From assembly GCA_902777325.1 (NCBI GenBank), contig CACYTH010000014.1:1-39655 (forward strand): DNA of 39,655 nt. Reading direction: 5' to 3'. Shown here one piece after another: positions 19,159 through 28,198 of this stretch. This DNA comes from an uncultured Coriobacteriaceae bacterium (lineage in GTDB: Bacteria > Actinomycetota > Coriobacteriia > Coriobacteriales > Atopobiaceae). Below the pieces are notes generated by a model, which saw only the letters and a list, made by a program, of their open reading frames with translations, searched no databases and had not been told where the DNA came from. Numbering within the stretch: the first letter of the stretch is position 1; each line of letters begins with the position of its first letter. The position numbers and the translations under genes were made by a program.

Positions 19159-20076
19159 CTAGTTGCCGATGCCGTGGTGGGGAGCCGGCGTGCTGCGGTC
19201 GAGCGGCGCAAAGGTGTAGCCCTCGCTCTTAAAGTACTCGATGATGCGGGGCAACGCCTCGACGGTCGTCTCCTTGTTCGCGCCATCGTGCATGAGGAAC
19301 ACGATCTTCGTGTAGCCGTAGCTGGTGTCGGCCTTTGTCGCCTCCACGAGCTCGTCTGCCGTGTGCTTGGCGCCGTCACCGCAGCTTGCGTCCCAGTCGT
19401 AGTACTGGTAGCCCCGATCGAGGACATCCGGCGCAAGCGTTGACATGATGCCGGTGCAGTAGTTGGCCGAGACCGTGTTTGACGACCCGCCCGGAAAGCG
19501 GATGAAGCAGGGCACGTAGCCGATCTGGTCCTTCACGATGGCGGCGATAGCGTCGAGGTCCTCCCAGTAGGCGTCGTACGAGGCGTATACCTGCGCATAG
19601 TCGTGCGAGTAGGTGTGCATGCCGATGGTGTGTCCGCGGCGGTAGCACTCACCGATCATGTCCAGGTAATCGGGATTGATGGCCGTGACAAAGAAAGCCG
19701 CCTTGATCCCGTACTCGTCGAGGATGTCCAGCACGGCCTGCGTGTTCTCGGATGGCCCGTCATCAAAGGTGAGATAGACCGTCTTGGTGTCGCTCTCGTC
19801 GTAGCTCCACTCCGTGCGCGCGGGGTCGAGGGCAAACTCGGTATCGCGTGGGTCGGGTTGGTCCGTCTCGGCCTCCGGTGCCAGTTCGGCTTCCTTCTCC
19901 TCGGGAGATTCGTTCTGCATCTTGTCCATGACGACCACCTCTTGCGTGGCGGGTTTCTCCTTGGGCTCCTCGGCCTTATGGGGGCGGCAGAGGGCCATGG
20001 CCAGCGTACCGGCGAGAAGGGCGACGCAGAGGCAGGCGATGAGGTACGCGAGCTGGTTGTTCTTGCGCGAGGACAT
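19159..20076 (-). CDS. Membrane-anchored polysaccharide deacetylase (NodB domain, CE4)
   Basis: A 305-residue protein. An N-terminal signal-anchor (LAYLIACLCVALLAGTLAMAL, ~9-29) is followed by a ~70-residue acidic Glu/Pro-rich stalk and then a NodB domain outside the membrane. All five CE4 motifs are present: TFDDGPS, HTYSHD (metal histidines), RFPGGS, a DWDASCGD segment and LMHDG. The family removes N-acetyl groups from peptidoglycan or GlcNAc polymers, often protecting the wall from lysozyme. ATG 20076 is set by AAGGAG 5 nt upstream; an open frame continues 44 codons but is arginine-rich and lacks a site. It is convergent with the HAD gene. Confidence 0.93.
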   Translation of the reverse strand: MSSRKNNQLAYLIACLCVALLAGTLAMALCRPHKAEEPKEKPATQEVVVMDKMQNESPEEKEAELAPEAETDQPDPRDTEFALDPARTEWSYDESDTKTVYLTFDDGPSENTQAVLDILDEYGIKAAFFVTAINPDYLDMIGECYRRGHTIGMHTYSHDYAQVYASYDAYWEDLDAIAAIVKDQIGYVPCFIRFPGGSSNTVSANYCTGIMSTLAPDVLDRGYQYYDWDASCGDGAKHTADELVEATKADTSYGYTKIVFLMHDGANKETTVEALPRIIEYFKSEGYTFAPLDRSTPAPHHGIGN

Positions 20077-20148
20077 AGGTGCTCCTTGGGACCGTGCGCG
20101 ATGCTGCTTGGTGGCTGCCGCAAGACCATAGCACATGCAGCGTGGATG

Positions 20149-20192
20149 CAAAAAGAGGCGCCGAAGTGGCCTTTCGACCGCTCCGGCGCCTC
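20149..20192 (-). terminator. Intrinsic terminator of mtlA
   Basis: On the minus strand a ~14-bp stem (GAGGCGCCG with CGGCGCCTC at its base, one mismatch) is followed by TTTTTG. It lies 48 nt after the mtlA stop. Confidence 0.88.
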
Positions 20193-20239
20193 CGCACGTA
20201 CCTGGCATCAGGATGCTGCCAGGTTGGAAGGGAAGGGGG

Positions 20240-22099
20240 CTAGCTCAAGATCTGCAGCAGCCAGTCAACGTCGGTGGTGGTGCGCATCTTCTCGACGACT
20301 TCCTCGTCCTCGAGGGCGCGGGCGACGTTGGCCAGGACCTGCAGGTGCTCTCCGCCGGCGCCGGCGATGCCGAAGACCAGGTAGGCCTTCTCCTCGCCCC
20401 AATCGACGCCCTCGGGATACTGGTGCAGGGTGACGCAGGTCTTCTTGACGGAGTCCTTGGCCTCGTTGGTGCCGTGCGGGATGGCGACGCCCATGCCCAT
20501 GTAGACGCTCTGGACGCGCTCGCGCTCGAACATGGCGTCGATGTAGCCTGCGTCAACGGCGCCGTGAGCCATCAGCAGCTCGCCGGAGGCGCGGATTGCC
20601 TCCTCCTTGGTGACGGACGGGCAACCGATCTTGATGCCCTCGCGATCGATGGCGATGCTGGGCTGGGTCGGAGTCTCGATCTTCTTGACGAGCTCGTCCT
20701 GGTCGGTCTCGCCGACGCCGGCTGCAGCGGAGGCAGCCACGAGCGAGTTGTACAGGCCGTCGAGGTTGGGGTCGGACAGGAAGTTGTTGATGACCACGAA
20801 CTGGGCCTGCGGGGCGCTCTTGCGGGCGCGGTCGGCCAGGTTGGCCTGCACGACGACGATGCGGGCGTCAGCAGGAACCTCGTCCACGGAGGCATGCTCG
20901 ACGATGAGGTCGGGGCGGTCGAGCTTGATGCGGTTGCGGAAGCGGGTGGCGCCCATGGCGGAGGAGCCCATGCCAGCGTCGCAGGCGAAGATGATCTTGT
21001 CGCCGAAGCCAGCCTTGGCGTCTGCGGGGGAGTCGCCAGCCTTCATGCTGGAGACGGCCGCCTGGGCACCGGCGAGGTCGGAGACGTCAGAGGCGCGAAC
21101 GATGGGCGAGGCGATCAGGAAGGACACGGCAGCGCCGGCAAGCACGCCGAGCAGGATCATGATGGTCTGGCCCTGGGGCGCCATGGCGAGGAAGGCGATG
21201 ATGGAGCCGGGGGAGGCGGGGCCGACGAGGCCGAGGCCAAAGATGCTGAACAGCAGGATGGAGACGATGTTGCCCACGATGGGGGCGATGATGACCCTGG
21301 GGTTCATGAGAACGTAGGGGAAGTAGATCTCATGGATGCCGCCGAGGAAGTGAATGATGACGGCGCCAGGAGCGGACTGCTTGGTCGCCTCGTCCTTGCA
21401 GAAGAGGCAGTAGGCGAGGAGGACGCCGAGGCCGGGGCCGGGGTTGGACTCGAGCATGTACATGATGGACTGGCCAGCGGTCTTGGCCTGCTCGGTTGCG
21501 ATGGGCACGAAGACGCCGTTGCCGATGGCGTTGTTGAGGAACAGCACCTTAGCGGGCTCGATGAAGACGGCCAGCAGGGGCAGCAGGTGAGCATTGACGA
21601 GCATCTCGACGCCTGCCTGCAGGACGACCAGGATGCCGCCCATGAAGGGGCCGACTCCCCAGTAACCGGCGATGGCAAGCAGCATGCCGAGGATGCCGAG
21701 CGAGAAGTTGTCGACGAGCATCTCGAGGCCAGCGGGCTTCCAGGTGCTAGCGAACTCGTCCCACTTCTTGATGATGAGGCCAGCGAGCGGGCCCATGAGC
21801 ATGGCGCCCATGAGCATGGTGTACTCGGATCCGATGATGGCGCCCATGACGGCGACCGATCCGATGACGCGACCGCGCTGGCCGGCGATGGCCTGGCCAC
21901 CCTGGCCAGCGATCAGAACGGGAATCAGGTACTTGAGGATGGGGCCGACCATCTCGGCCAGCGAGGCGTTGGGCAGCCAGCCCGTCTCGATAAAGAGTGC
22001 AGTGAGGAAGCCCCACGCGATAAAGGCACCGATGTTGGGCATGACCATGCCGCTGAGGAACTTGCCGAACTTGGCAACCCCCGCTCGAATGTCTGCCAT
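20240..22099 (-). CDS. mtlA: PTS mannitol-type transporter, EIICBA in one chain
   Basis: Imports a hexitol and phosphorylates it using phosphate relayed from HPr. The 619-residue protein has the full order: membrane EIIC (~10-340, with GGIHEIYFPYV substrate motif), EIIB (FACDAGMGSSAMG, active Cys373) and EIIA (VAIPHGT, active His542). Length and residue positions are close to E. coli MtlA (637; C384, H554). ATG 22099 is preceded by GGAGAGGG; fourteen upstream codons are open without a site. It is divergent from the SorE-like dehydrogenase, and no mtlD is present nearby. Substrate specificity is inferred from the family; another hexitol cannot be excluded. Confidence 0.95.
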   Translation of the reverse strand: MADIRAGVAKFGKFLSGMVMPNIGAFIAWGFLTALFIETGWLPNASLAEMVGPILKYLIPVLIAGQGGQAIAGQRGRVIGSVAVMGAIIGSEYTMLMGAMLMGPLAGLIIKKWDEFASTWKPAGLEMLVDNFSLGILGMLLAIAGYWGVGPFMGGILVVLQAGVEMLVNAHLLPLLAVFIEPAKVLFLNNAIGNGVFVPIATEQAKTAGQSIMYMLESNPGPGLGVLLAYCLFCKDEATKQSAPGAVIIHFLGGIHEIYFPYVLMNPRVIIAPIVGNIVSILLFSIFGLGLVGPASPGSIIAFLAMAPQGQTIMILLGVLAGAAVSFLIASPIVRASDVSDLAGAQAAVSSMKAGDSPADAKAGFGDKIIFACDAGMGSSAMGATRFRNRIKLDRPDLIVEHASVDEVPADARIVVVQANLADRARKSAPQAQFVVINNFLSDPNLDGLYNSLVAASAAAGVGETDQDELVKKIETPTQPSIAIDREGIKIGCPSVTKEEAIRASGELLMAHGAVDAGYIDAMFERERVQSVYMGMGVAIPHGTNEAKDSVKKTCVTLHQYPEGVDWGEEKAYLVFGIAGAGGEHLQVLANVARALEDEEVVEKMRTTTDVDWLLQILS

Positions 22100-22414
22100 T
22101 TCCCTCTCCTTCCAGATGAGGATCTGTCGTTTGAAGTGCAAGGTGTTGAAACGACAATTAGGAGTCTATTACTGTCAAAACAAAAGTTCAAGAAGGAAAT
22201 GGGGAATTGCACCCATTGGCAAAGATAAGACCTGTAAACGGGCATAAAACACAGGCAAGTGGCGCTATTTAGCTTGCAGCGTTGGACAAAACGGAAATTT
22301 TCGCAACAACACTTGACGTTATTGAAACAATGAATACAATGTGGTTAAGGTGTTGGAACGAAAGTACGTACATCGGCACAACAAGGGATGTGCCGCTCGA
22401 GAAGGGAACGTCGC
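22100..22414. promoter_or_regulatory. Divergent control region between mtlA and the SorE-like gene
   Basis: The plus-strand promoter TTGACG (22313-22318), 16-nt spacer, TACAAT (22335-22340) is the best sigma70-type match in the window and would give a ~68-nt leader. For mtlA on the minus strand, TTGAAC-N17-TAGACT is a reasonable candidate. TTGAAAC occurs in both halves (22146-22152, 22322-22328) within similar words (GTTGAAACGACAA, ATTGAAACAATGAA). These may be the two operators of the DeoR regulator encoded downstream. No genes lie in this AT-rich 315 bp. Confidence 0.6.
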
Positions 22415-23680
22415 ATGAAGGCAAAGGCAGTAAGGCTGCACGCTGCTATGGATCTGCGCCTGGAGGAGATCGAGCTGCCCGAGATCGCCGACGACGAGAT
22501 GCTGGTCGAGGTTATCTCCGACTCCATTTGCATGTCTACCTACAAGATGGCCAAGCTCGGCACCGATCACAAGCGCGTCCACGATGACGCCGCGGAGCAT
22601 CCGCCCATCACTGGCCATGAGTTCGCGGGCAACATCGTGAAGGTGGGCGCCAAGTACGCCGACCTCTACAAGCCCGGCCAGAAGTTCACAATTCAGCCGG
22701 CCATTAACTACAAGGGTTCCATGGACTCTCCTGGCTACTCCTACGAGTTCTGCGGTGGCGACGCAACCTACTGCATCCTGCCCCAGGAGATCTTTGCAAC
22801 CAACAGCTTCCTCGTGTACGAGGGCGAGGCCTACTATCAGGCGTCGCTGGCCGAGCCTCTGTCCTGCTCCATCGGTGCCCTCAACGCGGCGTATCACACG
22901 CAGATGGGCGTCTATATCCATGAGATGGGCATCCGCGAGGGCGGCAACCTTGCCATTACCGCCGGAGCCGGCCCGATGGGCCTTGGTGCGCTCACCTATG
23001 CGCTGCATCGCGACCGCAAGCCCGGGCTGCTCGTGGTGACCGACATCAACCAGGAGCGCCTCGACCGCGCCGCAAGCCTCTTCCCGCCTGAGCAGGTCAA
23101 GGAGGAGACAGGTGTCGAGCTGCACTTTGTCAACACGGGCAACATGGAAGACCCCGTGGCCGAGCTGCGCGCCATCACGGGCGGCAGGGGCTACGATGAC
23201 GTGCTCTGCTACGCCCCGGTGGCTGCGGTCATCGAGCAGTCCAGCGCCATTCTGGGCCGCGACGGCTGCCTCAACTTCTTTGCAGGTCCCACCGACACGC
23301 AGTTCAAGGCGCCCATCAACTTCTATGACGTGCACTACAACTCCACGCACGTCATGGGCACCACTGGCGGCAACACGGCCGACATGATCGAGTCGCTCGA
23401 GCTGACGGCAGCCGGCCGCATCGACCCGGCCGTCATGGTCACCCATATCGGCGGTCTGGATGCTGCGGCTGAGACCACTTGCAACCTGCCGGGCATCCCC
23501 GGTGGCAAGAAGCTCATCTACACGCACATCTCCATGCCGCTCATCGCCCTGGATGACCTGCGGAGTAAGGCCGACGAGGACGAGCGCTATGCAGCCCTGG
23601 CCGACATCGTCGAGGCCAACAACGGCCTGTGGTGTCCGGCGGCCGAGCGCTTCCTGCTCGAGAACTGGAACGAGGACTAA
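22415..23680 (+). CDS. SorE-like zinc-dependent sugar-phosphate dehydrogenase
   Basis: A 421-residue medium-chain dehydrogenase very similar in sequence style to L-sorbose-1-phosphate reductase (SorE): MKAKAVRLH...LRLEEIELPEI, SDSICMSTYK (C39), TGHEF (H68, E69), FSIQP-type FTIQPAINYKGS, LNFFAGPTD, and THVMGTTGGNTADMIESL. The Rossmann motif is AGAGPMGLGAL. SorE reduces a ketose 1-phosphate to a hexitol 6-phosphate with NAD(P)H. Beside a mannitol-type PTS it could oxidise the imported hexitol phosphate in place of MtlD (inference). ATG 22415 has GAAGGGAA upstream; promoter at 22313-22340. A 10-bp hairpin without a T run follows (23696-23721). Confidence 0.85.
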   Translation: MKAKAVRLHAAMDLRLEEIELPEIADDEMLVEVISDSICMSTYKMAKLGTDHKRVHDDAAEHPPITGHEFAGNIVKVGAKYADLYKPGQKFTIQPAINYKGSMDSPGYSYEFCGGDATYCILPQEIFATNSFLVYEGEAYYQASLAEPLSCSIGALNAAYHTQMGVYIHEMGIREGGNLAITAGAGPMGLGALTYALHRDRKPGLLVVTDINQERLDRAASLFPPEQVKEETGVELHFVNTGNMEDPVAELRAITGGRGYDDVLCYAPVAAVIEQSSAILGRDGCLNFFAGPTDTQFKAPINFYDVHYNSTHVMGTTGGNTADMIESLELTAAGRIDPAVMVTHIGGLDAAAETTCNLPGIPGGKKLIYTHISMPLIALDDLRSKADEDERYAALADIVEANNGLWCPAAERFLLENWNED

Positions 23681-23695
23681 TCGGCTGCGTGGCGT

Positions 23696-23721
23696 GCGGC
23701 GGGCGTCAAGGCGCCCGCCGC
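23696..23721 (+). terminator. Hairpin after the SorE-like gene, possible terminator
   Basis: A perfect 10-bp GC stem with a 6-nt loop 15 nt after the stop, but no T run. It may attenuate or protect the transcript, or separate it from the DeoR gene. Confidence 0.5.
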
Positions 23722-23798
23722 GCTCCTTATGGGGTGGTGATGCTCTCATGCTGTATCATAGTGAAGATACTCAGATGATTGAGAGTGGGGTATGCGGC

Positions 23799-24557
23799 AT
23801 GGCGATGGCAGAGCGCAGGGATTCCCTCGTCGAGTTCGTCAACAGTGAGGGAAGCGTTACGTTTGCCCAGATAAAGCGCAGGTTTCCTGACGTGAGCGAG
23901 ATGACGTTGCGTACCGACCTCAAGGCCCTCGACCAGCAGCACCAGATCATTCGCGTGCATGGCGGAGCCAAGTCCGTGGGCTTTGCCGTGGGCACCGACG
24001 ATCTTCTGGCCCGCCGTGTTGGCAGGCGCTCGGCAGAGAAGACCGATATCGCCAAGAAGGCTGCCGCGCTCATTGCCCCAGGGCACACCATCTTCATCGA
24101 CTCGGGAAGCAGCACCACGGCGCTCGCGGCCGCAATCGAGGACATGGAGCTTCTGGTCTTCACCAACTCCCTCACCGTCGCGTCCGAGCTGGCCAAGCTC
24201 GAGCACGTGATGGCCTACCTGATCGGCGGCAGACTCAACCGCTACTCAATGAGCACCACCGGAGCGCGCGCCATCGAGGCCGTACGGTCCAAGAGCTTTG
24301 ACCAGGTGTTTCTGGGTGTCACGGGCTGCCAGCGCAAGGAGGGGTTCTCGTGCGGATCGGATGACGAGGCGGTCTTCAAGCAGACGCTCGTCGAACGCTC
24401 GCACGAGTGCGTCGTCCTCATGGACTCGAGCAAGGAGGAACGACCCTCGACGTTCAAGATATGCGACCTTCGCGACGTCGACGTCGTGGTGTCGGACGGC
24501 GGACTCTCCAGCGAGTTCTCCCGCGCCTGCGAGGACCGTGGCGTGACGCTTCTGTAA
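23799..24557 (+). CDS. DeoR-family transcriptional regulator
   Basis: A 252-residue repressor type. An N-terminal DeoR winged helix (VTFAQIKRRFPDVSEMTLRTDLKAL, two parts) ends in the hallmark RVHGGA. A C-terminal sugar-phosphate sensor domain has DSGSSTT, TNSLTVASEL and GGRLNRYSMSTTG. Members respond to a phosphorylated sugar, fitting control of the adjacent PTS and dehydrogenase. Starts are ambiguous: ATG 23748, 23775 and 23799 are all in frame. I chose 23799 (MAMAERRDS) because it gives the standard length and has a GAGAGTGGGG purine tract 8 nt upstream. TATCAT at 23754-23759 could be its -10. Confidence 0.9.
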   Translation: MAMAERRDSLVEFVNSEGSVTFAQIKRRFPDVSEMTLRTDLKALDQQHQIIRVHGGAKSVGFAVGTDDLLARRVGRRSAEKTDIAKKAAALIAPGHTIFIDSGSSTTALAAAIEDMELLVFTNSLTVASELAKLEHVMAYLIGGRLNRYSMSTTGARAIEAVRSKSFDQVFLGVTGCQRKEGFSCGSDDEAVFKQTLVERSHECVVLMDSSKEERPSTFKICDLRDVDVVVSDGGLSSEFSRACEDRGVTLL

Positions 24558-24617
24558 ACCAGTTACTGTCAGCTATGCTATGCGCCGTACGTTTCCATCC
24601 ACAGGAAAACGAGCGCA

Positions 24618-24646
24618 TTACAAGTACCAGCTAGTTGGCGTAGATT
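24618..24646 (+). promoter_or_regulatory. adhE promoter candidate
   Basis: TTACAA (24618-24623), 17-nt spacer, TAGATT (24641-24646), about 45 nt upstream of the adhE start. No Rex-like palindrome was recognised. Confidence 0.5.
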
Positions 24647-24691
24647 ATCGTTAGTGTACGCCTAGGAAGTTCGACCGAAGGAGGAATGCTG

Positions 24692-27340
24692 ATGTCTGAA
24701 GAGACCAGCGCTGCCGTCTTTAATGATGGCGCGGCCCTCGTCGTACGGAGCAACGAGGAGCTGCCGGAGAAGCTCGCCCTCATGCGCGAGGCCCAGAAGG
24801 TCTATGCAACCTTTACGCAGGAGCAGGTTGACAAGATCTTCTTCGAGGCGGCCATGGCCGCCAACAAGGCGCGTATCCCGCTGGCCAAGATGGCCGTCGA
24901 GGAGACGGGCATGGGCTGTGTGGAGGACAAGGTCACCAAGAACCACTACGCCTCCGAGTACATCTACAACGCCTACAAGAACACCAAGACCTGCGGTGTC
25001 ATCGAAGAGGACGCCGTGGCTGGCATCAAGAAGATCGCCGAGCCCATCGGCATCATCGGTGCGGTCATCCCGACGACCAACCCCACCTCGACCGCCATCT
25101 TCAAGTGCCTCATCGCGCTCAAGACCCGCAACGCCATCATGATCTCGCCGCACCCGCGCGCCAAGGGCTGCACGGCCGAGGCCGCCCGCATCGTCAATGA
25201 CGCCGCCGTGGCCGCCGGTGCCCCCGAGCACCTCATCGGCTGGATCGAGGCGCTCTCGCTCGAGAACACCCAGACCCTCATGGCAGAGTCCGACATCATC
25301 CTGGCCACCGGTGGCCCGGGCATGGTCAAGGCCGCCTACAGCTCCGGCACGCCCGCCCTGGGCGTCGGCGCTGGCAACACCCCGGCCATCATCGACAGCA
25401 CTGCCGACGTGCGCATGGCTGTCAACTCCATCATCCACTCCAAGACCTTCGACAACGGCATGATCTGCGCCTCCGAGCAGAGCGTGACCGTGCTCGACGA
25501 CGTCTATGACGAGGCTCGTGCCGAGTTCGAGCGCCGTGGCTGCTACTTCCTCAAGGGCGACGAGCTTGACAAGGTCCGCAAGACCATCATCATCAACGGC
25601 CGCCTCAACGCCCGCATCGTCGGCCAGCGCGCTGCGACCATCGCAGAGATGGCTGGTGTCGAGGTGCCCGCCAGCACCAAGATCCTCATCGGCGAGGTCG
25701 AGAGCGTCGACATCTCTGAGGAGTTCGCGCACGAGAAGCTCTCACCGGTGCTTGGCATGTACCATGCCGCGACCTTCGACGAGGCCATCGCCAAGGCCGA
25801 GCGCCTCGTGGCTGACGGTGGCTATGGCCACACCAGCTCGCTCTACATCAACACGGCCGAGAAGGAGAAGATGGCCAAGCATGCGGCAGCCATGAAGACC
25901 TGCCGTATCCTCGTCAACACCCCCTCCAGCCAGGGTGGCATCGGCGACCTCTACAACTTCCATCTGGCGCCCTCCCTCACGCTGGGCTGCGGCTCCTGGG
26001 GCGGCAACTCCGTCTCCGAGAACGTGGGCGTCAAGCACCTCATCAACATCAAGACGGTTGCGGAGAGGCGTGAGAACATGCTGTGGTATCGCGTGCCCGA
26101 GAAGGTCTACTTCAAGAAGGACTGCATGCCGGTGGCTCTCGACGAGCTCGGCACCGTCATGGGCAAGAAGCGCGCCTTCATCGTGACCGACACCTTCCTG
26201 TACAAGAGTGGCTTCACCAAGCAGATCGAGACCAAGCTCGACGAGATGGGCATCGTCCACGCCTGCTTCTACAACGTCGCTCCCGACCCCACGCTGCAGT
26301 GCGCCCAGGAAGGCGTTCAGCAGATCAAGGCCTTCGAGCCGGACACCATCATCGCCGTCGGCGGCGGCTCGGCAATGGACGCGGCCAAGATCATGTGGCT
26401 CATGTACGAGCATCCCGAGGCCAAGTTCGAGGACATGGCCATGAACTTCATGGACATCCGCAAGCGCATCTACACCTATCCGACGCTGGGCAACAAGTGC
26501 TACTTCGTGGCCATCCCCACCAGCTCCGGCACGGGCTCCGAGTGCACGCCGTTCGCCATCATCACCGACGCCGAGACGGGCATCAAGTGGCCGCTCGCCG
26601 ACTACCAGCTGCTGCCCAACATGGCCATCGTGGACACCAACAACATGATGACCCAGCCCAAGGGCCTGACCAGCGCCTCTGGCGTCGACGTGCTCACGCA
26701 CGCCCTCGAGGCCTACGTCTCCATCATGGCGTCCGACTACACCGACCCGATCGCCCTGCACGCCGGCCAGCTGGTCTTCAAGTACCTGGCCCGCGCCTAC
26801 GACAACCCCGACGACGTCGAGGCCCGCGACCACATGGCCAACGCCTCCTGCCTCGCCGGCATGGCCTTCGCCAACGCCTTCCTGGGCGTCAATCACTCCA
26901 TGGCGCACAAGCTGGGCGCCTTCCACCACATCCCGCACGGCTGGGCCAACGCCGTCATCCTCACTCGCGTCATGCGCTACAACGCGGCCGAGCGTCCGAC
27001 CAAGATGGGCACCTTCAGCCAGTACCAGTATCCGCATGCCAAGGCCCGCTACGCCGAGTTCGGCCGTGCCTGCGGCTTCACCGGCGCCAACGACGACGAG
27101 GTCTTCGAGAACTTCGTGGCCGGCATCGAGGAGCTCAAGGCCCACGTGGGCGTCAAGCCGACCATCAAGGACTTTGGCGTCGACGAGCAGTACTTCCTGG
27201 ATACGCTTGACGAGATGAGCGAGCAGGCCTTCAACGACCAGTGCACCGGCGCCAACCCGCGCTACCCGCTGATCAGCGAGATCAAGGAGCTCTACCTCGA
27301 CGCGTACTACGACCGTCCGGCATCGAGCTACGAGGACTAA
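24692..27340 (+). CDS. adhE: Bifunctional acetaldehyde-CoA/alcohol dehydrogenase AdhE
   Basis: Reduces acetyl-CoA to acetaldehyde and then ethanol, oxidising two NADH, and so closes redox balance in fermentation; the family forms spirosome filaments. The 882-residue chain has an N-terminal CoA-acylating aldehyde dehydrogenase (catalytic C259 in GMICASE, NAD site near GGPGMVKAAY) and a C-terminal iron-dependent alcohol dehydrogenase (VGGGSAMDAAK, SSGTGSECTPF, iron histidines in HSMAHKLGAFHHIPHG). The ribosome site AAGGAGGA lies directly against ATG 24686, so ATG 24692, with 6 nt spacing, is preferred. It is followed 33 nt later by an APH-fold kinase, probably in the same transcript. Confidence 0.97.
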   Translation: MSEETSAAVFNDGAALVVRSNEELPEKLALMREAQKVYATFTQEQVDKIFFEAAMAANKARIPLAKMAVEETGMGCVEDKVTKNHYASEYIYNAYKNTKTCGVIEEDAVAGIKKIAEPIGIIGAVIPTTNPTSTAIFKCLIALKTRNAIMISPHPRAKGCTAEAARIVNDAAVAAGAPEHLIGWIEALSLENTQTLMAESDIILATGGPGMVKAAYSSGTPALGVGAGNTPAIIDSTADVRMAVNSIIHSKTFDNGMICASEQSVTVLDDVYDEARAEFERRGCYFLKGDELDKVRKTIIINGRLNARIVGQRAATIAEMAGVEVPASTKILIGEVESVDISEEFAHEKLSPVLGMYHAATFDEAIAKAERLVADGGYGHTSSLYINTAEKEKMAKHAAAMKTCRILVNTPSSQGGIGDLYNFHLAPSLTLGCGSWGGNSVSENVGVKHLINIKTVAERRENMLWYRVPEKVYFKKDCMPVALDELGTVMGKKRAFIVTDTFLYKSGFTKQIETKLDEMGIVHACFYNVAPDPTLQCAQEGVQQIKAFEPDTIIAVGGGSAMDAAKIMWLMYEHPEAKFEDMAMNFMDIRKRIYTYPTLGNKCYFVAIPTSSGTGSECTPFAIITDAETGIKWPLADYQLLPNMAIVDTNNMMTQPKGLTSASGVDVLTHALEAYVSIMASDYTDPIALHAGQLVFKYLARAYDNPDDVEARDHMANASCLAGMAFANAFLGVNHSMAHKLGAFHHIPHGWANAVILTRVMRYNAAERPTKMGTFSQYQYPHAKARYAEFGRACGFTGANDDEVFENFVAGIEELKAHVGVKPTIKDFGVDEQYFLDTLDEMSEQAFNDQCTGANPRYPLISEIKELYLDAYYDRPASSYED

Positions 27341-27373
27341 GGCGCGCACGTCGCGAGAAAGGACAGGCATCTC

Positions 27374-28141
27374 ATGAGACTTCCCAAGGACAAGAGTGTC
27401 ATCGTCGAGCGCCACAACAAGATCGTCTATGACTGTGGCGACACCGTGGTCAAGGTCTTCAACGGCGCCAAGCCGGCCGCCGACATCTTTGCCGAGGCGA
27501 CCAAGGTCGCCCGCGCCGGGCAGGCTGGCATCAACGTGCCCGAGCTCGTCGAGGTGAGCAAGTATGGCGTCAACTGGGCCATCGCCACCAAGAAGGTCGA
27601 GGGCACCACGCTGCGCGAGCAGCTCAAGGCCAACCCCGAGCGCGAGGACGAGATCCTCGACCAGCTGATCAGCCTCGAGCTTGACGTGCACGCGCACAAG
27701 AGCCCGCTGATGGGCCGCCAGAAGGACAAGCTCACCCGCATGATCAACGCCGCGAGCGACATCATCGGCGAGGCGCAGCGCTACGAGCTGCTCCACTCGC
27801 TGGAGGGCATGCCCAACCACGCCAAGCTGTGCCACGGCGACTTCGTGCCGTCCAATATCATCGTTCCCGATGACGGTGGGGCTCCGGTCATCCTCGACTG
27901 GGCACATGCCACCCAGGGCAACGGTGCCGCGGACTGCGCCATTACCTACCTGCACCTGATCATGAACGGCGAGAACGACTTCGCCGAGAAGTACCTGCAT
28001 CGCTACTGCGAGCGTCAGGGCTGCACGGTTGCCTACGTCCAGAGTTGGTGCTCCATCGTGGCGGCTGCCGAGCTCTCGCGCGGCCGCGTCCACGAGCACG
28101 ACTTCCTGATGACGTGGGTCGACGTGGTCGACTGGGTCTAG
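27374..28141 (+). CDS. APH-fold phosphotransferase of unknown substrate
   Basis: A 255-residue protein kinase-like phosphotransferase (APH/choline kinase group). The catalytic loop is CHGDFVPSN (H154, D156, N161) and the metal aspartate is in ILDWAHA (D175). The N-lobe has VKVFNG, whose lysine could hold ATP. This fold covers aminoglycoside, choline, fructosamine and methylthioribose kinases. No substrate-specific motif is recognised, so resistance should not be assumed. It begins at ATG 27374 with GAAAGGACA upstream, 33 nt after adhE, and ends in a strong terminator. Cotranscription with adhE suggests a metabolic role (inference). Confidence 0.85.
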   Translation: MRLPKDKSVIVERHNKIVYDCGDTVVKVFNGAKPAADIFAEATKVARAGQAGINVPELVEVSKYGVNWAIATKKVEGTTLREQLKANPEREDEILDQLISLELDVHAHKSPLMGRQKDKLTRMINAASDIIGEAQRYELLHSLEGMPNHAKLCHGDFVPSNIIVPDDGGAPVILDWAHATQGNGAADCAITYLHLIMNGENDFAEKYLHRYCERQGCTVAYVQSWCSIVAAAELSRGRVHEHDFLMTWVDVVDWV

Positions 28142-28166
28142 GCCTGTAGACAAGCGGTATTGACCG

Positions 28167-28197
28167 AGGGGCCGGAAGGAGACTTCCGGCCCCTTCC
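28167..28197 (+). terminator. Intrinsic terminator of adhE-kinase unit
   Basis: An 11-12 bp perfect stem (GGGGCCGGAAG with CTTCCGGCCCC) with a 4-nt loop, followed by TTCC. The T run is short, but the stem is strong. Confidence 0.8.
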
Positions 28198-28198
28198 G

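Noticed and set aside
20135..22228. 697-codon plus-strand open frame opposite mtlA
   Set aside because: Glycine/aspartate-rich shadow of the complete EIICBA gene; no start site and no recognisable domain.
27374..28141. Aminoglycoside resistance gene
   Set aside because: Only the general APH fold motifs are seen; the gene is coupled to adhE and lacks features specific to known resistance enzymes.
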